Below are positions 15,791 through 24,001 of a DNA stretch of 64,000 nucleotides, in pieces; position 1 is the stretch's first letter; each line of letters starts with the position of its first letter. This DNA is from Chryseobacterium candidae (GTDB lineage: Bacteria > Bacteroidota > Bacteroidia > Flavobacteriales > Weeksellaceae): contig NZ_SDLV01000002.1 in NCBI RefSeq assembly GCF_004916905.1, positions 38,044 through 102,043 on the forward strand, given 5' to 3'. A model generated the notes under the pieces. That model was not told the DNA's origin and made no database searches. It saw nothing but the letters and a program-made list of their open reading frames with translations. The position numbers and the translations under genes are program-made.

Positions 15791-15810
15791 GCTCTGAAAA
15801 ATTTCAGAGC
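15791..15810 (-). terminator. Terminator of the PorP-like gene, adjacent to the hemW start
   Basis: GCTCTGAAA (15791-15799) pairs with TTTCAGAGC (15802-15810). On the minus strand it is followed by seven T and then, without a gap, the hemW ATG (15781-15783). The hairpin thus sits where a hemW leader would be. Confidence 0.8.
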
Positions 15811-15834
15811 TCAAATTTATTTAAATTAAATTAA

Positions 15835-16785
15835 TTAGTATCTAAATCCTCTAGCATTAATGAAGTTGTCAAAGTTATAACCCAGACCAATCATGAAGCT
15901 GTTTCCTCCATAACTCTGGATGTCAGACAATCCAAGGTTATAAGTAGCTCCAATCATGAATTTGTTGAATCTTACTTTTACAATTGGAGAGATACTCAGG
16001 TTCTGATTGTCAAATCTGTTCTGAACCGTTCTGTAGCTTACCCCGAAAGAGAATGCGTTGATCTCATTAGAGAAAGTCGCCATTAAGTTCCAGTCGATCA
16101 TTCTCGTTGAGTTTGTATTAAGGTTAATCAATGCTGATGGTGCAATGGTAATATTATCAGCAATGTTCCAGTTGTATCCTAAATTTAAGAAGAATTTAAT
16201 TGGAGAAGGCTCATAGTTGTTTACGATAGAAGCATCATTACTTAATGCGATATCATTTACGGAAACACCCCCGAATAAGCCTCTGTAGGTAGCCGCCAAA
16301 CCGAAGTTGGCATACACCATAAAGATGTTACTTTCTTCCCCTCTTAATAGTGGATCACCACCTTCTTCCGTATTGATTTTTGAATAGTCAAAATTCATAT
16401 TATAGAAGTTAACACTTGTACCGAAAGAGAACTGGTCTTTTCTGTCTCCTTCACTACTTAGCGGAATAAAATATGAAGCACCAGCCGTGATACCACCCGC
16501 AGAGATCGGTCCGTTACTGTCTCTGAATACGGAAATACCAGCACCTACTCTATCAAAGATATTCGCATTAATCCCGATTGACTGAACATTAGGAGAATTA
16601 CTGAATTTTGAAAATTGTTGTTGATAATTGGCGTTGAGCTGTACGTAATCTGTTTTTCCGTATTGAGCTGGGTTGAACAGGAACTCACCATCCAAAAGAT
16701 ATTGCTGATAGTATGGTAGTGATTCTTGTGCTTTGTATGCATTTGACAAAAGAGCTAAACATACGATAGCATATAGTTTTCTCAT
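15835..16785 (-). CDS. PorP/SprF-family type IX secretion membrane protein
   Basis: Outer-membrane barrel of the PorP/SprF family, which is linked to type IX secretion and gliding in Bacteroidota and often exported with or next to partner adhesins. From ATG 16785 there are 316 residues: a signal peptide (MRKLYAIVCLALLSNAYKA), the family start QESLPYYQQYLLDGEFLFNPA (first ~20 quoted residues shortened here to the QYLLDGEFLFNPA core), and barrel strands to the terminal FRY. The -7 element at 16809-16816 lies just upstream of the alternative ATG at 16803 and favours 16785. Monocistronic, with its own terminator. Confidence 0.88.
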   Translation of the reverse strand: MRKLYAIVCLALLSNAYKAQESLPYYQQYLLDGEFLFNPAQYGKTDYVQLNANYQQQFSKFSNSPNVQSIGINANIFDRVGAGISVFRDSNGPISAGGITAGASYFIPLSSEGDRKDQFSFGTSVNFYNMNFDYSKINTEEGGDPLLRGEESNIFMVYANFGLAATYRGLFGGVSVNDIALSNDASIVNNYEPSPIKFFLNLGYNWNIADNITIAPSALINLNTNSTRMIDWNLMATFSNEINAFSFGVSYRTVQNRFDNQNLSISPIVKVRFNKFMIGATYNLGLSDIQSYGGNSFMIGLGYNFDNFINARGFRY

Positions 16786-16808
16786 AACAAATCTTGATTT
16801 CAATTCAA

Positions 16809-16816
16809 CAAATATA
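16809..16816 (-). promoter_or_regulatory. PorP-like gene -7 promoter element
   Basis: TATATTTG on the minus strand, 23 bp before the ATG at 16785 and only 5 bp before the alternative ATG at 16803. Confidence 0.6.
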
Positions 16817-16836
16817 AAAAAATTCTCAATATATTT

Positions 16837-17910
16837 TTAGTTTTCTAAATAATTTCTCCATTTTTTTACAGCATCCGCCATATCTTTGGGCATTGGGCTT
16901 TCAAAATATAATTCCTTTTTTGTGGTTGGGTGTATAAATCCAAGGGTATGGGCATGAAGGGCATGTCTTGGCAAAATTTCAAAAACATTTTTAATAAATT
17001 GCTTGTATTTCGGAAGATTTATCCCTCTTAAAGGCGTATGTCCTTCATATCTTTCGTCATTAAACAAAGTATGCCCGATATGTCTGAAATGTGCCCTGAT
17101 CTGATGTGTTCTTCCGGTCTCAAGTTTACATTCCACCCAGGTCATATATTTGAATCTTTCAAGGACTTTATAATGCGTCACTGCATGTTTCCCCTGGCTG
17201 CCATCTTCATAAACAGACATCTGCATTCTGTTTTTAGGATGCCTTCCGATATGACCTCTGATGGTTCCCTCTTCATCCTGCATATTTCCCCACACAAAAG
17301 CCCAGTACAGTCTTTTCGTAGTTCGGTTAAAGAACTGTTTTGCAAGGAAGCTCAATGCATATTCATTCTTGGCGATCACCAGTAGTCCTGAGGTATCTTT
17401 ATCAATCCTGTGAACCAATCCTACCCTGTCAAGATCAGATTTCTCCCCGTTCTTTTCAAAATGAAAAGCCAGTGCATTCACCAATGTTCCGTCCCAGTTT
17501 CCGAATCCGGGGTGTACCACCATTCCAGCTTCCTTATCCACAACAACAAGGTCATCATCTTCATAAACGATATTCACCGGAATATCTTGTGGAATAATGA
17601 CATTCTCTCTAGGAGGGTGGGTAAGCAGTACAGAGATCTGATCTCCCGGTTTTACCCGGTAATTCTGCTTTACTGCAGTTCCGTTCACTATCACATTTCC
17701 GGCTCTGCAGGTCTGTGAAATTTTATTTCTTGAAGAATTCTGCCTGTATATTAATAGGAACTTATCTATTCTTAAGGGTTCCTGCTTGCTGTCAACAGTG
17801 ATATTAAGATGCTCATACAAACCTTTATTTTCCTCGTCAATATCGATATTTTCGATACTGTTGGAATCTAACAATTCTTCATCTAAAAAATCTTCGTTAT
17901 CTTCTGACAT
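16837..17910 (-). CDS. RluA-family pseudouridine synthase, RluD type
   Basis: Isomerises uridines in 23S rRNA. The 357-residue protein has an acidic N-terminus (EDNEDFLDEELLDSN), an S4 RNA-binding domain (about 45-100, with RIDKFLLIYRQNSSRNKISQ shortened here to the RIDKFLL core), and a RluA catalytic domain with VHRIDKDTSGLLVIAK (catalytic Asp) and ETGRTHQIRAHF. Length and S4 domain fit RluD (positions 1911/1915/1917 of 23S rRNA), but site specificity is inferred. Transcribed 75 bp downstream of the PASTA gene, with a terminator between. Confidence 0.88.
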   Translation of the reverse strand: MSEDNEDFLDEELLDSNSIENIDIDEENKGLYEHLNITVDSKQEPLRIDKFLLIYRQNSSRNKISQTCRAGNVIVNGTAVKQNYRVKPGDQISVLLTHPPRENVIIPQDIPVNIVYEDDDLVVVDKEAGMVVHPGFGNWDGTLVNALAFHFEKNGEKSDLDRVGLVHRIDKDTSGLLVIAKNEYALSFLAKQFFNRTTKRLYWAFVWGNMQDEEGTIRGHIGRHPKNRMQMSVYEDGSQGKHAVTHYKVLERFKYMTWVECKLETGRTHQIRAHFRHIGHTLFNDERYEGHTPLRGINLPKYKQFIKNVFEILPRHALHAHTLGFIHPTTKKELYFESPMPKDMADAVKKWRNYLEN

Positions 17911-17933
17911 TGTTTTATTTTTTTTTACACAAA

Positions 17934-17961
17934 AGGCCTCAACATTTTGCAGTTGAAGCCT
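17934..17961 (-). terminator. Terminator of the PASTA gene
   Basis: AGGCCTCAAC (17934-17943) faces GTTGAAGCCT (17952-17961), one mismatch. On the minus strand a T-rich region follows, between the PASTA gene and the RluD-type gene. Confidence 0.55.
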
Positions 17962-17985
17962 CTGTTTATTTATAATAATTTTATA

Positions 17986-19077
17986 TTAATCTATTTGCAC
18001 TTTAGCTTTTTTAGGCTTTTGAGCAGGCTGCTGTGTCGTTGCTGAAGCAGCCGGTTTCGCTGTACTTCCAGCTGAAGGAGTAGTGGTAGAAGTTTTAGGC
18101 TTCTCTGTATTTTGACCTGCAGGTTTAGAAGTTGTAGTCTGAGGCTTTGGAGTCTCAGTTTTCGGCACTTCTGGTTTTGGAGTTTCTCTTTTAGGAGCAG
18201 AAGCCGGTACAACCGGAGCGTCATAACTTGGCTCACTGTGTACTTCTTCATATCGGACCGGAGGAAGTGAAGTATCCACTTTCATACGATAGATAGAATT
18301 CAACTGCTCTACTTTTGCTCTTAATTCTGCCGGAGTTTTCTTACTTGCCCAAAGGTCGATCTGCATTCCCTGATCACGAACATCTCCGGAAGCAGGATCC
18401 TGATAATAGATAATATCAGACTCATCTTTGCCTCCGTCTTCATGATCTACCAATCCTACTTCAAACATACTCCTGGCAATTACAGCTCTCGCTTCTTTTA
18501 CCGTAAGTCCAACTACATTAGGAATGGAAATATTTCTCATAGGCCCGGAACCAACCACTACATCAATCGTTGAGAATCTTGGTAAGCGTGTACCCGGATT
18601 TACAGCATTTCCTTTATATAATATTCTTAAAAGAGCGTCCTTCTGAATACTAGGTTCATAAATCGTATCACCAATTTTAAGACCTACCTGATCCAGTCTC
18701 TGGAATGCCAGTCCGGAATATTTATTGATTACATTAGGAACCGCAATAGGAGCCCATGTTCTTGGATTTACCTTAAGTGTTATCGTTCTTCCGTCTTTTA
18801 CACGGGAACCTGGCGCAGGATATACCTGTAACACCTGGAATGGTCTGTATTTAGGATCGTAATTGGCACTGTCTACTTCATATTCCAGCCCTGTATCATC
18901 TAAAATTTTAACGGCATCATGTACCGATTTATTTACAATATTGGGAACAGGAATTTCCTGACCGTGATTCGTATGGTACTCCAACCAGCGAAACGTAAGC
19001 CATACAAGACCCACGAAAATACCGATGGCTACTACTAAATTCAGTAAAACTTTCCAATTGAAAAGTGATTTAAGCAT
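17986..19077 (-). CDS. Membrane-anchored PASTA-domain protein
   Basis: From ATG 19077 the protein has 363 residues: short cytosolic N-terminus (MLKSLFNWK), one membrane segment (about 10-32), then three PASTA domains, each starting with a VPN/IPN pattern (VPNIVNKSVHDAVKIL, VPNVINKYSGLAFQRL, IPNVVGLTVKEARAVI), and a Pro/Thr/Lys-rich tail of ~90 residues. PASTA domains bind peptidoglycan or muropeptides. No kinase or PBP domain is attached. The -7 element at 19104-19111 favours this start over the ORF start at 19146. Divergent from ddl, which fits a cell-wall role. Confidence 0.85.
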   Translation of the reverse strand: MLKSLFNWKVLLNLVVAIGIFVGLVWLTFRWLEYHTNHGQEIPVPNIVNKSVHDAVKILDDTGLEYEVDSANYDPKYRPFQVLQVYPAPGSRVKDGRTITLKVNPRTWAPIAVPNVINKYSGLAFQRLDQVGLKIGDTIYEPSIQKDALLRILYKGNAVNPGTRLPRFSTIDVVVGSGPMRNISIPNVVGLTVKEARAVIARSMFEVGLVDHEDGGKDESDIIYYQDPASGDVRDQGMQIDLWASKKTPAELRAKVEQLNSIYRMKVDTSLPPVRYEEVHSEPSYDAPVVPASAPKRETPKPEVPKTETPKPQTTTSKPAGQNTEKPKTSTTTPSAGSTAKPAASATTQQPAQKPKKAKVQID

Positions 19078-19103
19078 ACTTAAAAATACTTTAATTATAA
19101 CCG

Positions 19104-19111
19104 CAAATATA
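19104..19111 (-). promoter_or_regulatory. PASTA gene -7 promoter element
   Basis: TATATTTG on the minus strand, 26 bp before ATG 19077, inside the upstream extension. Confidence 0.6.
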
Positions 19112-19184
19112 GCTAATAATTTTAGAATGGACTTTTTATTTAACACAATTCATTTTTGATTTTAAAATTTGCTGATTTCCCATA

Positions 19185-19211
19185 TTGCATTGCATAAAAT
19201 GATTAAATTTG
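19185..19211 (+). promoter_or_regulatory. ddl promoter
   Basis: TTG (19185-19187) and TAAATTTG (19204-19211), 16 bp apart; ATG codons follow at 19228 and 19234. Confidence 0.6.
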
Positions 19212-19233
19212 CCTTAATTGATACTATATGGTT

Positions 19234-20217
19234 ATGAACAAAAAAAGTGTTGCCGTAGTTATGGGAGGCTATTCTGATGAATACGTCGTTTCCTTAAAAA
19301 GCGGACAATTGATTTATGATTCTTTAGACAGAAATCTCTATGACGTATATAAAGTAATAGTTCTTAAAGATGAGTGGTATTTTTTAGGTGAAAATGATAA
19401 AAAATATCCCATCAACAGAGGAGATTTTTCGGTGACTTTAGATAATGGAGAAGTCTTAAAATTTGATGTTTGTTTTAATATCATCCACGGAACTCCGGGA
19501 GAAAACGGAATTCTTCAGGCATACTGGGATGCCATTGGACAAAAATATACCGGGTGTGATTTTTACCAGAGCGCCCTTACTTTCAATAAAAAAGACACCC
19601 TTGCTGTATTATCAAAATACGGAATTCCATCTGCTAAAAGTATTTATTTAAGAAAAGGTGAAGACATCAATGTGGATGAAATTGTAGCAGAACTGAATCT
19701 TCCTTTATTTGTAAAACCCAACCAATCCGGATCTTCTCTCGGTATTTCCAAAGTAAAAGAAAAATCCGAACTCATTGCTGCTACTGAAATTGCATTCAAA
19801 GAAGATAATGAAATTCTGATTGAAAGCTTCCTTGACGGGATGGAAGTTTCCGTAGGAGTTATTGATTTCAAAGGTGAAACCATTGTTTTGGGAATTACAG
19901 AAATTGTTCCTACCAATGAGTTCTTCGATTATGAAGCAAAATACGAAGGGGCATCTGAAGAAATTACGCCTGCAAGAATTGACGAGGAAACTACAAAAAA
20001 AGTGGAAGAAATCGCCAAAAGAGCTTACAATTCATTAGGAATGAGTGGCTTTTCAAGAAGTGAATTCATACTCATGAACGGGATTCCTTATATGCTTGAA
20101 ATGAATACCAATCCGGGATTCTCTCCTGCAAGTATTCTTCCTCAGCAGGCAAAACATTACGGAATTTCCATTATGGATCTTTGCGGAAATGAAGTTGAAA
20201 AAGCACTTAATAAATAA
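19234..20217 (+). CDS. ddl: D-alanine--D-alanine ligase
   Basis: ATP-grasp enzyme that joins two D-Ala for the peptidoglycan stem peptide. The 327 residues carry VAVVMGGYSDEYVVSLKSG at the N-terminus, IHGTPGENG (substrate binding), FVKPNQSGSSLGISKVKE (ATP loop) and LEMNTNPGFSPAS (Mg2+ and D-Ala binding). The ATG at 19228 would add two residues; 19234 gives MNKKSVAVV as in relatives. Divergent from the PASTA gene; coaD is 89 bp downstream with no terminator recognised between. Confidence 0.95.
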   Translation: MNKKSVAVVMGGYSDEYVVSLKSGQLIYDSLDRNLYDVYKVIVLKDEWYFLGENDKKYPINRGDFSVTLDNGEVLKFDVCFNIIHGTPGENGILQAYWDAIGQKYTGCDFYQSALTFNKKDTLAVLSKYGIPSAKSIYLRKGEDINVDEIVAELNLPLFVKPNQSGSSLGISKVKEKSELIAATEIAFKEDNEILIESFLDGMEVSVGVIDFKGETIVLGITEIVPTNEFFDYEAKYEGASEEITPARIDEETTKKVEEIAKRAYNSLGMSGFSRSEFILMNGIPYMLEMNTNPGFSPASILPQQAKHYGISIMDLCGNEVEKALNK

Positions 20218-20306
20218 AATAGAAGTTAGAAATTAGAGGTTAGAAACGAAATAAACATAAAGCTTTTAACTGATAATTCAAAATTCAAAATCATAACTCG
20301 TACAAC

Positions 20307-20771
20307 ATGAAAATTGCTGTTTTCCCAGGGTCTTTTGACCCGATTACATTAGGACATTATGACATTATAGAAAGAGCGGCACCGCTTTTTGATAAATTAA
20401 TCATTGCAATCGGACAGAATTCTCAGAAAAAATATATGTTTCCTCTTGAAAAAAGAAAGGAATTTATCCAAAACTCCTTAGCAGAATTCCCCAATGTGGA
20501 AGTAGATTCATTCGAAGGCTTAACAGTAGATTACTGCTTTGAAAAAAATGCTCAGTATATCATCAGAGGATTGAGAAACCCTGCCGATTTTGAATTCGAA
20601 AAAGCGATTGCCCATACCAACAGAACTTTAGCTCACAAAAAGCTGGAAACAGTATTCTTACTGACTTCTTCAGGAAAATCTTTCATCAGCAGCAGCATTG
20701 TAAGGGAAATCATCACCCACGGCGGCGAATATGAACTGATGGTTCCGGACTCTGTGAGAGTGGAGAGATAA
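20307..20771 (+). CDS. coaD: Pantetheine-phosphate adenylyltransferase
   Basis: Transfers AMP from ATP to 4'-phosphopantetheine, the fourth step of coenzyme A synthesis. The 154-residue protein matches the family: VFPGSFDPITLGHYD (nucleotidyltransferase HxGH-like site, with the T/H pair), IIRGLRNPADFEFE, and SSSIVREII near the end. Lies downstream of ddl. The 89 bp gap contains direct and inverted copies of AGTTAGAAATTAGAGG-like repeats and no clear terminator, so a joint transcript is possible. Confidence 0.95.
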   Translation: MKIAVFPGSFDPITLGHYDIIERAAPLFDKLIIAIGQNSQKKYMFPLEKRKEFIQNSLAEFPNVEVDSFEGLTVDYCFEKNAQYIIRGLRNPADFEFEKAIAHTNRTLAHKKLETVFLLTSSGKSFISSSIVREIITHGGEYELMVPDSVRVER

Positions 20772-20793
20772 AAAAATATAATTAATGAGCGAT

Positions 20794-20871
20794 AAATGAT
20801 AATTGATATAATGGCCAAGAATTTGCTTAAGCAGAAATCATTCATCAATTATCATTCATCAATTATCATTT
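20794..20871. repeat. Intergenic ATCAATTATCATT repeats
   Basis: ATCAATTATCATT occurs twice in direct order (20844-20856 and 20858-20870), and AAATGATAATTGAT (20794-20807) is the exact reverse complement of ATCAATTATCATTT (20858-20871). Related ATCATT/ATCAA blocks continue to 20887. Repeats of this kind lie between many Chryseobacterium genes. Confidence 0.6.
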
Positions 20872-20895
20872 ATCAACAATCATTTATAATTATAT

Positions 20896-21528
20896 ATGCA
20901 CGAACAGTTCAATTTTGCCATAGAAGTCCTGGGGACCATTGCCTTTTCCATGTCCGGAAGTTTCGCAGCAATGCAGAAACGACTTGATCCGTTCGGGGTG
21001 CTTATTATTGCATTTGTAACTTCTGTGGGAGGAGGAACGGTAAGAGATTTATTACTGGACATACCGGTATTCTGGATGCATGATATTCTGATGTGTACCC
21101 TGATTCTGGTGACCAGTATATTTTCAATGATATTCAAATCTCTTGAGAAAAACTTTAAAGTAACTTTATTTATCTTCGACAGCTTCGGGCTTGGCCTGTT
21201 CACCATAATCGGTGTACAGAAAGGACTAAACGCAGGAATCCATCCTATGATCTGTATTGCATTGGGAACCATTACAGGCTGTTTCGGAGGGATCATCCGG
21301 GATATACTGCTCAACAGAATTCCATTAATTTTCAGAAAGGAAATTTACGCCACAGCATGTATCGTAGGCGGAGCAGCATTTTTATTGATGACCAGATATA
21401 CAATGCTTTCCTATACTTTTATACAGATCTTCACTATTTTACTCATCGTTGCTATTCGAACATTTGCGGTAAAATACCATTGGCAGATACCTAAGTTTTA
21501 TGGGTATGATCAGAATTCGGAAATGTAA
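20896..21528 (+). CDS. Trimeric intracellular cation channel family protein (YicG/UPF0126)
   Basis: Integral inner-membrane protein of 210 residues with about seven membrane segments formed by two repeats. Each repeat contains the family glycine-arginine motif: VTSVGGGTVRDLLLDIP and ITGCFGGIIRDILLNRIP. Prokaryotic members form trimeric, mainly K+-permeable channels. Function in this host is unknown. The following lipoprotein gene begins 5 bp after its stop codon, or overlaps it if an earlier start is used. Confidence 0.88.
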   Translation: MHEQFNFAIEVLGTIAFSMSGSFAAMQKRLDPFGVLIIAFVTSVGGGTVRDLLLDIPVFWMHDILMCTLILVTSIFSMIFKSLEKNFKVTLFIFDSFGLGLFTIIGVQKGLNAGIHPMICIALGTITGCFGGIIRDILLNRIPLIFRKEIYATACIVGGAAFLLMTRYTMLSYTFIQIFTILLIVAIRTFAVKYHWQIPKFYGYDQNSEM

Positions 21529-21532
21529 CCTT

Positions 21533-22069
21533 GTGAAACGATTACCTCTTACCATTCTTTCATTTTCTTTATTCTCCTGCCAACACGAGAGTCAATTTGA
21601 TCTGAATAAAGATCTTTATCACTTTTCCGAAAGAATGGAAAACGGAGATACTGTTAGGATCATGACTGATCTTTCAGCCTGCATGTTCTTCGCATCTGAA
21701 ACTTATACTTTTACCAAGCAGCATGACACTCTGTTTCTGGAGAAATACTCTGAAATAACATCATATGGTAAAACGACCCAAACTTTACCTAAAATACCTT
21801 ACAAAGTAAAAGCAAGCGATCCTTTGTCTTTTGAAAATTATCTTAAATTTCTGAACAAAGAAGATAAACCGCATGAGAAAGGAGATTTTCCTTTGATTAC
21901 TGTAACCTATAAAAAACAAAATCGGAAATTTTATGATGACGGACTCCAAGATAAATTTATGAAGCATGATAGTTTGTTTGCCGTTAAGGAAAACATTTAC
22001 CCAAAAGACCCATTTTTTAAACAGGAAGCACCACCACCGCCTACAATCATAAAAAACAAAAAGTCCTGA
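21533..22069 (+). CDS. Hypothetical lipoprotein, 178 aa
   Basis: Lipoprotein signal KRLPLTILSFSLFSCQHES with lipobox LFSC. The GTG at 21533 gives a normal-length signal; ATG codons at 21500 and 21506 are in frame, overlap the channel gene and would lengthen the n-region to about 20 residues. The mature part has no recognised domain (YHFSERMENGDTVRIM, FENYLKFLNKEDK, FYDDGLQDKFMKHD). It is probably exported to the periplasm or outer membrane. Co-transcribed with the channel gene; the terminator stem begins within its last codons. Confidence 0.6.
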   Translation: MKRLPLTILSFSLFSCQHESQFDLNKDLYHFSERMENGDTVRIMTDLSACMFFASETYTFTKQHDTLFLEKYSEITSYGKTTQTLPKIPYKVKASDPLSFENYLKFLNKEDKPHEKGDFPLITVTYKKQNRKFYDDGLQDKFMKHDSLFAVKENIYPKDPFFKQEAPPPPTIIKNKKS

Positions 22070-22085
22070 AAAATCAGGACTTTTT
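22058..22085. terminator. Bidirectional terminator
   Basis: AAAAAGTCCTGA (22058-22069, including the stop codon) pairs perfectly with TCAGGACTTTTT (22074-22085). It lies between convergent genes. Confidence 0.88.
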
Positions 22086-22104
22086 ATAGTATATGTTAGG
22101 TTGA

Positions 22105-22674
22105 CTAGAAGAATTTTCCTCTGTTTCTCATATTCGGGTTATGCATATGCTTCTGCATGGTCGGCATTTTCAACTGATCTTTCATCATTTTGATCTGATC
22201 GGTCATCATTCCAGCACTGTCCAGTCTTTTTGCTTCTTCCAGTAATTTCTGCCCTTCCTGTTTTCTTCCTTTGGAAATAGCGGCTGCCGCAAGATTCAAA
22301 GTAGCCATTGCTCTGTCATGCTTCATATTCAAACCATACTCCAACGCTTTCTTCATGAAAGGTTCTACTTTAGCAGGGTGATCCTGAGCTTGTGTCAATC
22401 CTGATAAATAGTGAAAATATCCGTATTGAGTTTTATGAAGCTGAGTTTTATAATCTGTAATTTTTGACAGCCATTCTCCGGCTTTCTCCATATTTTGCTT
22501 TCTCAATTGCCAGAATGCCAATAGAATATATTCATTTTTAAAGAATAGTAAGATCGGAAATGCAGCCAATAGGAAGACAACAATACCCCACCCAAGATTT
22601 CTCGTGAAGAACATCATATAAAGTCCCAGTAAAATAAGGACTGCTGCTACTGCAATTTTTATGTATTTATTCAT
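22105..22674 (-). CDS. Small membrane protein with TPR-like helices, 189 aa
   Basis: Two N-terminal membrane segments (about 5-22 and 27-45) are followed by a helical, mainly cytosolic region. It contains TPR-like pairs (LLAFWQLRKQNMEKAGEWL, HYLSGLTQAQDHPAKVEPF, ATLNLAAAAISKGRKQEGQ) and a Met/Lys/His-rich C-terminus (LKMPTMQKHMHNPNMRNRG). Similar proteins are annotated as tetratricopeptide or DUF2892-like in flavobacteria. Function unknown. Its own promoter is TATCTTTG at 22693-22700. Confidence 0.7.
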   Translation of the reverse strand: MNKYIKIAVAAVLILLGLYMMFFTRNLGWGIVVFLLAAFPILLFFKNEYILLAFWQLRKQNMEKAGEWLSKITDYKTQLHKTQYGYFHYLSGLTQAQDHPAKVEPFMKKALEYGLNMKHDRAMATLNLAAAAISKGRKQEGQKLLEEAKRLDSAGMMTDQIKMMKDQLKMPTMQKHMHNPNMRNRGKFF

Positions 22675-22692
22675 TATTAAATTTTAAAAGTG

Positions 22693-22700
22693 CAAAGATA
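22693..22700 (-). promoter_or_regulatory. TPR-like gene -7 promoter element
   Basis: TATCTTTG on the minus strand, 18 bp before the ATG at 22674. Confidence 0.6.
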
Positions 22701-22734
22701 ATAAATTTAAGGCTTAAAGTTCAAAAAGTCAATG

Positions 22735-22767
22735 GTGAATGGTCAATTCGCTGCGTTTGTTAATTTT
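22735..22767. repeat. Dispersed repeat, copy 1 (partner at 42037-42069)
   Basis: A 33 bp stretch starting GTGAATGGTCAATTCGCTGC matches 42037-42069 at 29 of 33 positions. Further imperfect inverted copies of the GTCAATGGTGAAT unit occur in the same spacer (near 22728 and 22808). Confidence 0.6.
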
Positions 22768-22822
22768 GTAACTGCGGAAAATTCACGATTCCCTTTACTA
22801 AGCAAAAATTCATTATTGACCT

Positions 22823-23320
22823 CTATGCTTCTTTGTTAATTTTTTCAAACGTCTGGAAACAAAAATCATAACCATTCTTTTCATCTTTCTCATAGCAGAT
22901 TTCATTGGTCATTTTCCAGATTTTAGGATCTATTTTCGGAAAGAAAGTATCAGCATGAAGGTCCGCTTTCACCAAAGTAACTTCAAGCCTGTCCACAACA
23001 TCCATAGTCTGTTCGTAGATATTTCCGCCACCGATAACAAAAACTTCCTCATCGATCTTTTTAGCAAATTTCAAAGCTTCTTTGATGCTTCCTACGATAA
23101 GAATTCCTTCTTCAAACCAGTCTTTCTTTCTTGACACAACAATATTGGTACGGTTCGGAAGGGCTTTTCCAATACTTTCATATGTTTTTCTGCCCATAAT
23201 CACAGGATGCCCGGAAGTAATATCTTTAAAATGTTTCAAATCTTTTGGAAGATGCCAAAGCAACTGGTTTTCAAAACCAATTTCATTTTTCTCTCCCATT
23301 GCCACCACTATTGTTGTCAT
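22823..23320 (-). CDS. folA: Dihydrofolate reductase
   Basis: Reduces dihydrofolate to tetrahydrofolate with NADPH. Motifs in the 165 residues: IVVAMGEKNEIGFENQLLWHLPKDLKHF (quoted in part as LLWHLPKD; Asp/Glu near 26-27 is the catalytic region), VIMGRKTYESIGKALPNRTN, VFVIGGGNIYEQTM, and VTLVKADLHADTFFP. The gene is divergent from lemA, with both promoters packed in the 73 bp spacer. Confidence 0.95.
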   Translation of the reverse strand: MTTIVVAMGEKNEIGFENQLLWHLPKDLKHFKDITSGHPVIMGRKTYESIGKALPNRTNIVVSRKKDWFEEGILIVGSIKEALKFAKKIDEEVFVIGGGNIYEQTMDVVDRLEVTLVKADLHADTFFPKIDPKIWKMTNEICYEKDEKNGYDFCFQTFEKINKEA

Positions 23321-23335
23321 TCAAATAATTTTTTA

Positions 23336-23363
23336 CAAAATTAGCACATAATTTGTATATTTG
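23336..23363. promoter_or_regulatory. Overlapping divergent promoters of folA and lemA
   Basis: Minus strand: TAATTTTG (23343-23336) for folA. Plus strand: TATATTTG (23356-23363) for lemA, 30 bp before its ATG. The two -7 elements lie 12 bp apart, so the two RNA polymerase sites overlap and transcription may be mutually exclusive. Confidence 0.6.
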
Positions 23364-23393
23364 GTTAGCACAAAAAATTTAAAAAAATAAACT

Positions 23394-23999
23394 ATGAAAA
23401 ATAAAGGATGTCTGGGTGCAGGAACCATCGGTATTGCCCTTCTTATTATTGTTGCTGTTCTTTTCTTCTGGGGAAAAAGCGGATATAACAGTTTTGTTAA
23501 CAAAGAACAGACTGTAAACGCAAAATGGTCGAATGTAGAGACCGTTTATCAGAAAAGAGCCAATCTTATTCCTAATCTGGAAAGAACCGTAAAATCCTAT
23601 TCAAAATTTGAACAGGAAACTTTAACACAAGTTGTGGAAGCTCGTTCCAAAGCGACTTCTATCAATATTGACCCTACAAATATGACAGAAGCTGATTTGG
23701 CTAAATTCCAGGCAGCACAGGGAGAATTATCGGGTGCATTAAGCAGATTGATGGCCGTGGTAGAGTCTTATCCTAACCTAAAAGCAGACCAGCAGTATAT
23801 CAACTTCCAGAGAGAGTACACTGCTATTGAGAACAGCATCAGAACTGAGACGGTTTATTATAACGATGCTGCAAAGGATTACAATACTTCCATCAAGACT
23901 TTCCCGAATAATATTCTGGCGAATTTCACCAACTTTAAAGAAAAACCTTATTTCAAAGCTGACGCAGGTGCTCAGAAAGCCCCTGAAGTATTCAAATAA
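23394..23999 (+). CDS. LemA family protein
   Basis: 201 residues. An N-terminal membrane anchor (GIALLIIVAVLFFWGKSGYN, about 12-31) is followed by long helices typical of LemA: YNSFVNKEQTVNAKWSNVE, YQKRANLIPNLERTVKSY, NPTAM-like region, and LKADQQYINFQREYTAIEN. The NLIPNLxxTVK segment is the family hallmark. LemA proteins have no settled biochemical role and are usually encoded next to TPM-domain proteins, as here. First gene of a LemA-TPM-TPM operon. Confidence 0.92.
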   Translation: MKNKGCLGAGTIGIALLIIVAVLFFWGKSGYNSFVNKEQTVNAKWSNVETVYQKRANLIPNLERTVKSYSKFEQETLTQVVEARSKATSINIDPTNMTEADLAKFQAAQGELSGALSRLMAVVESYPNLKADQQYINFQREYTAIENSIRTETVYYNDAAKDYNTSIKTFPNNILANFTNFKEKPYFKADAGAQKAPEVFK

Positions 24000-24001
24000 T
24001 A

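Noticed and set aside
20794..20887. A CRISPR array
   Set aside because: The units are 13 bp with no unique spacers of constant length and no cas genes in the window.
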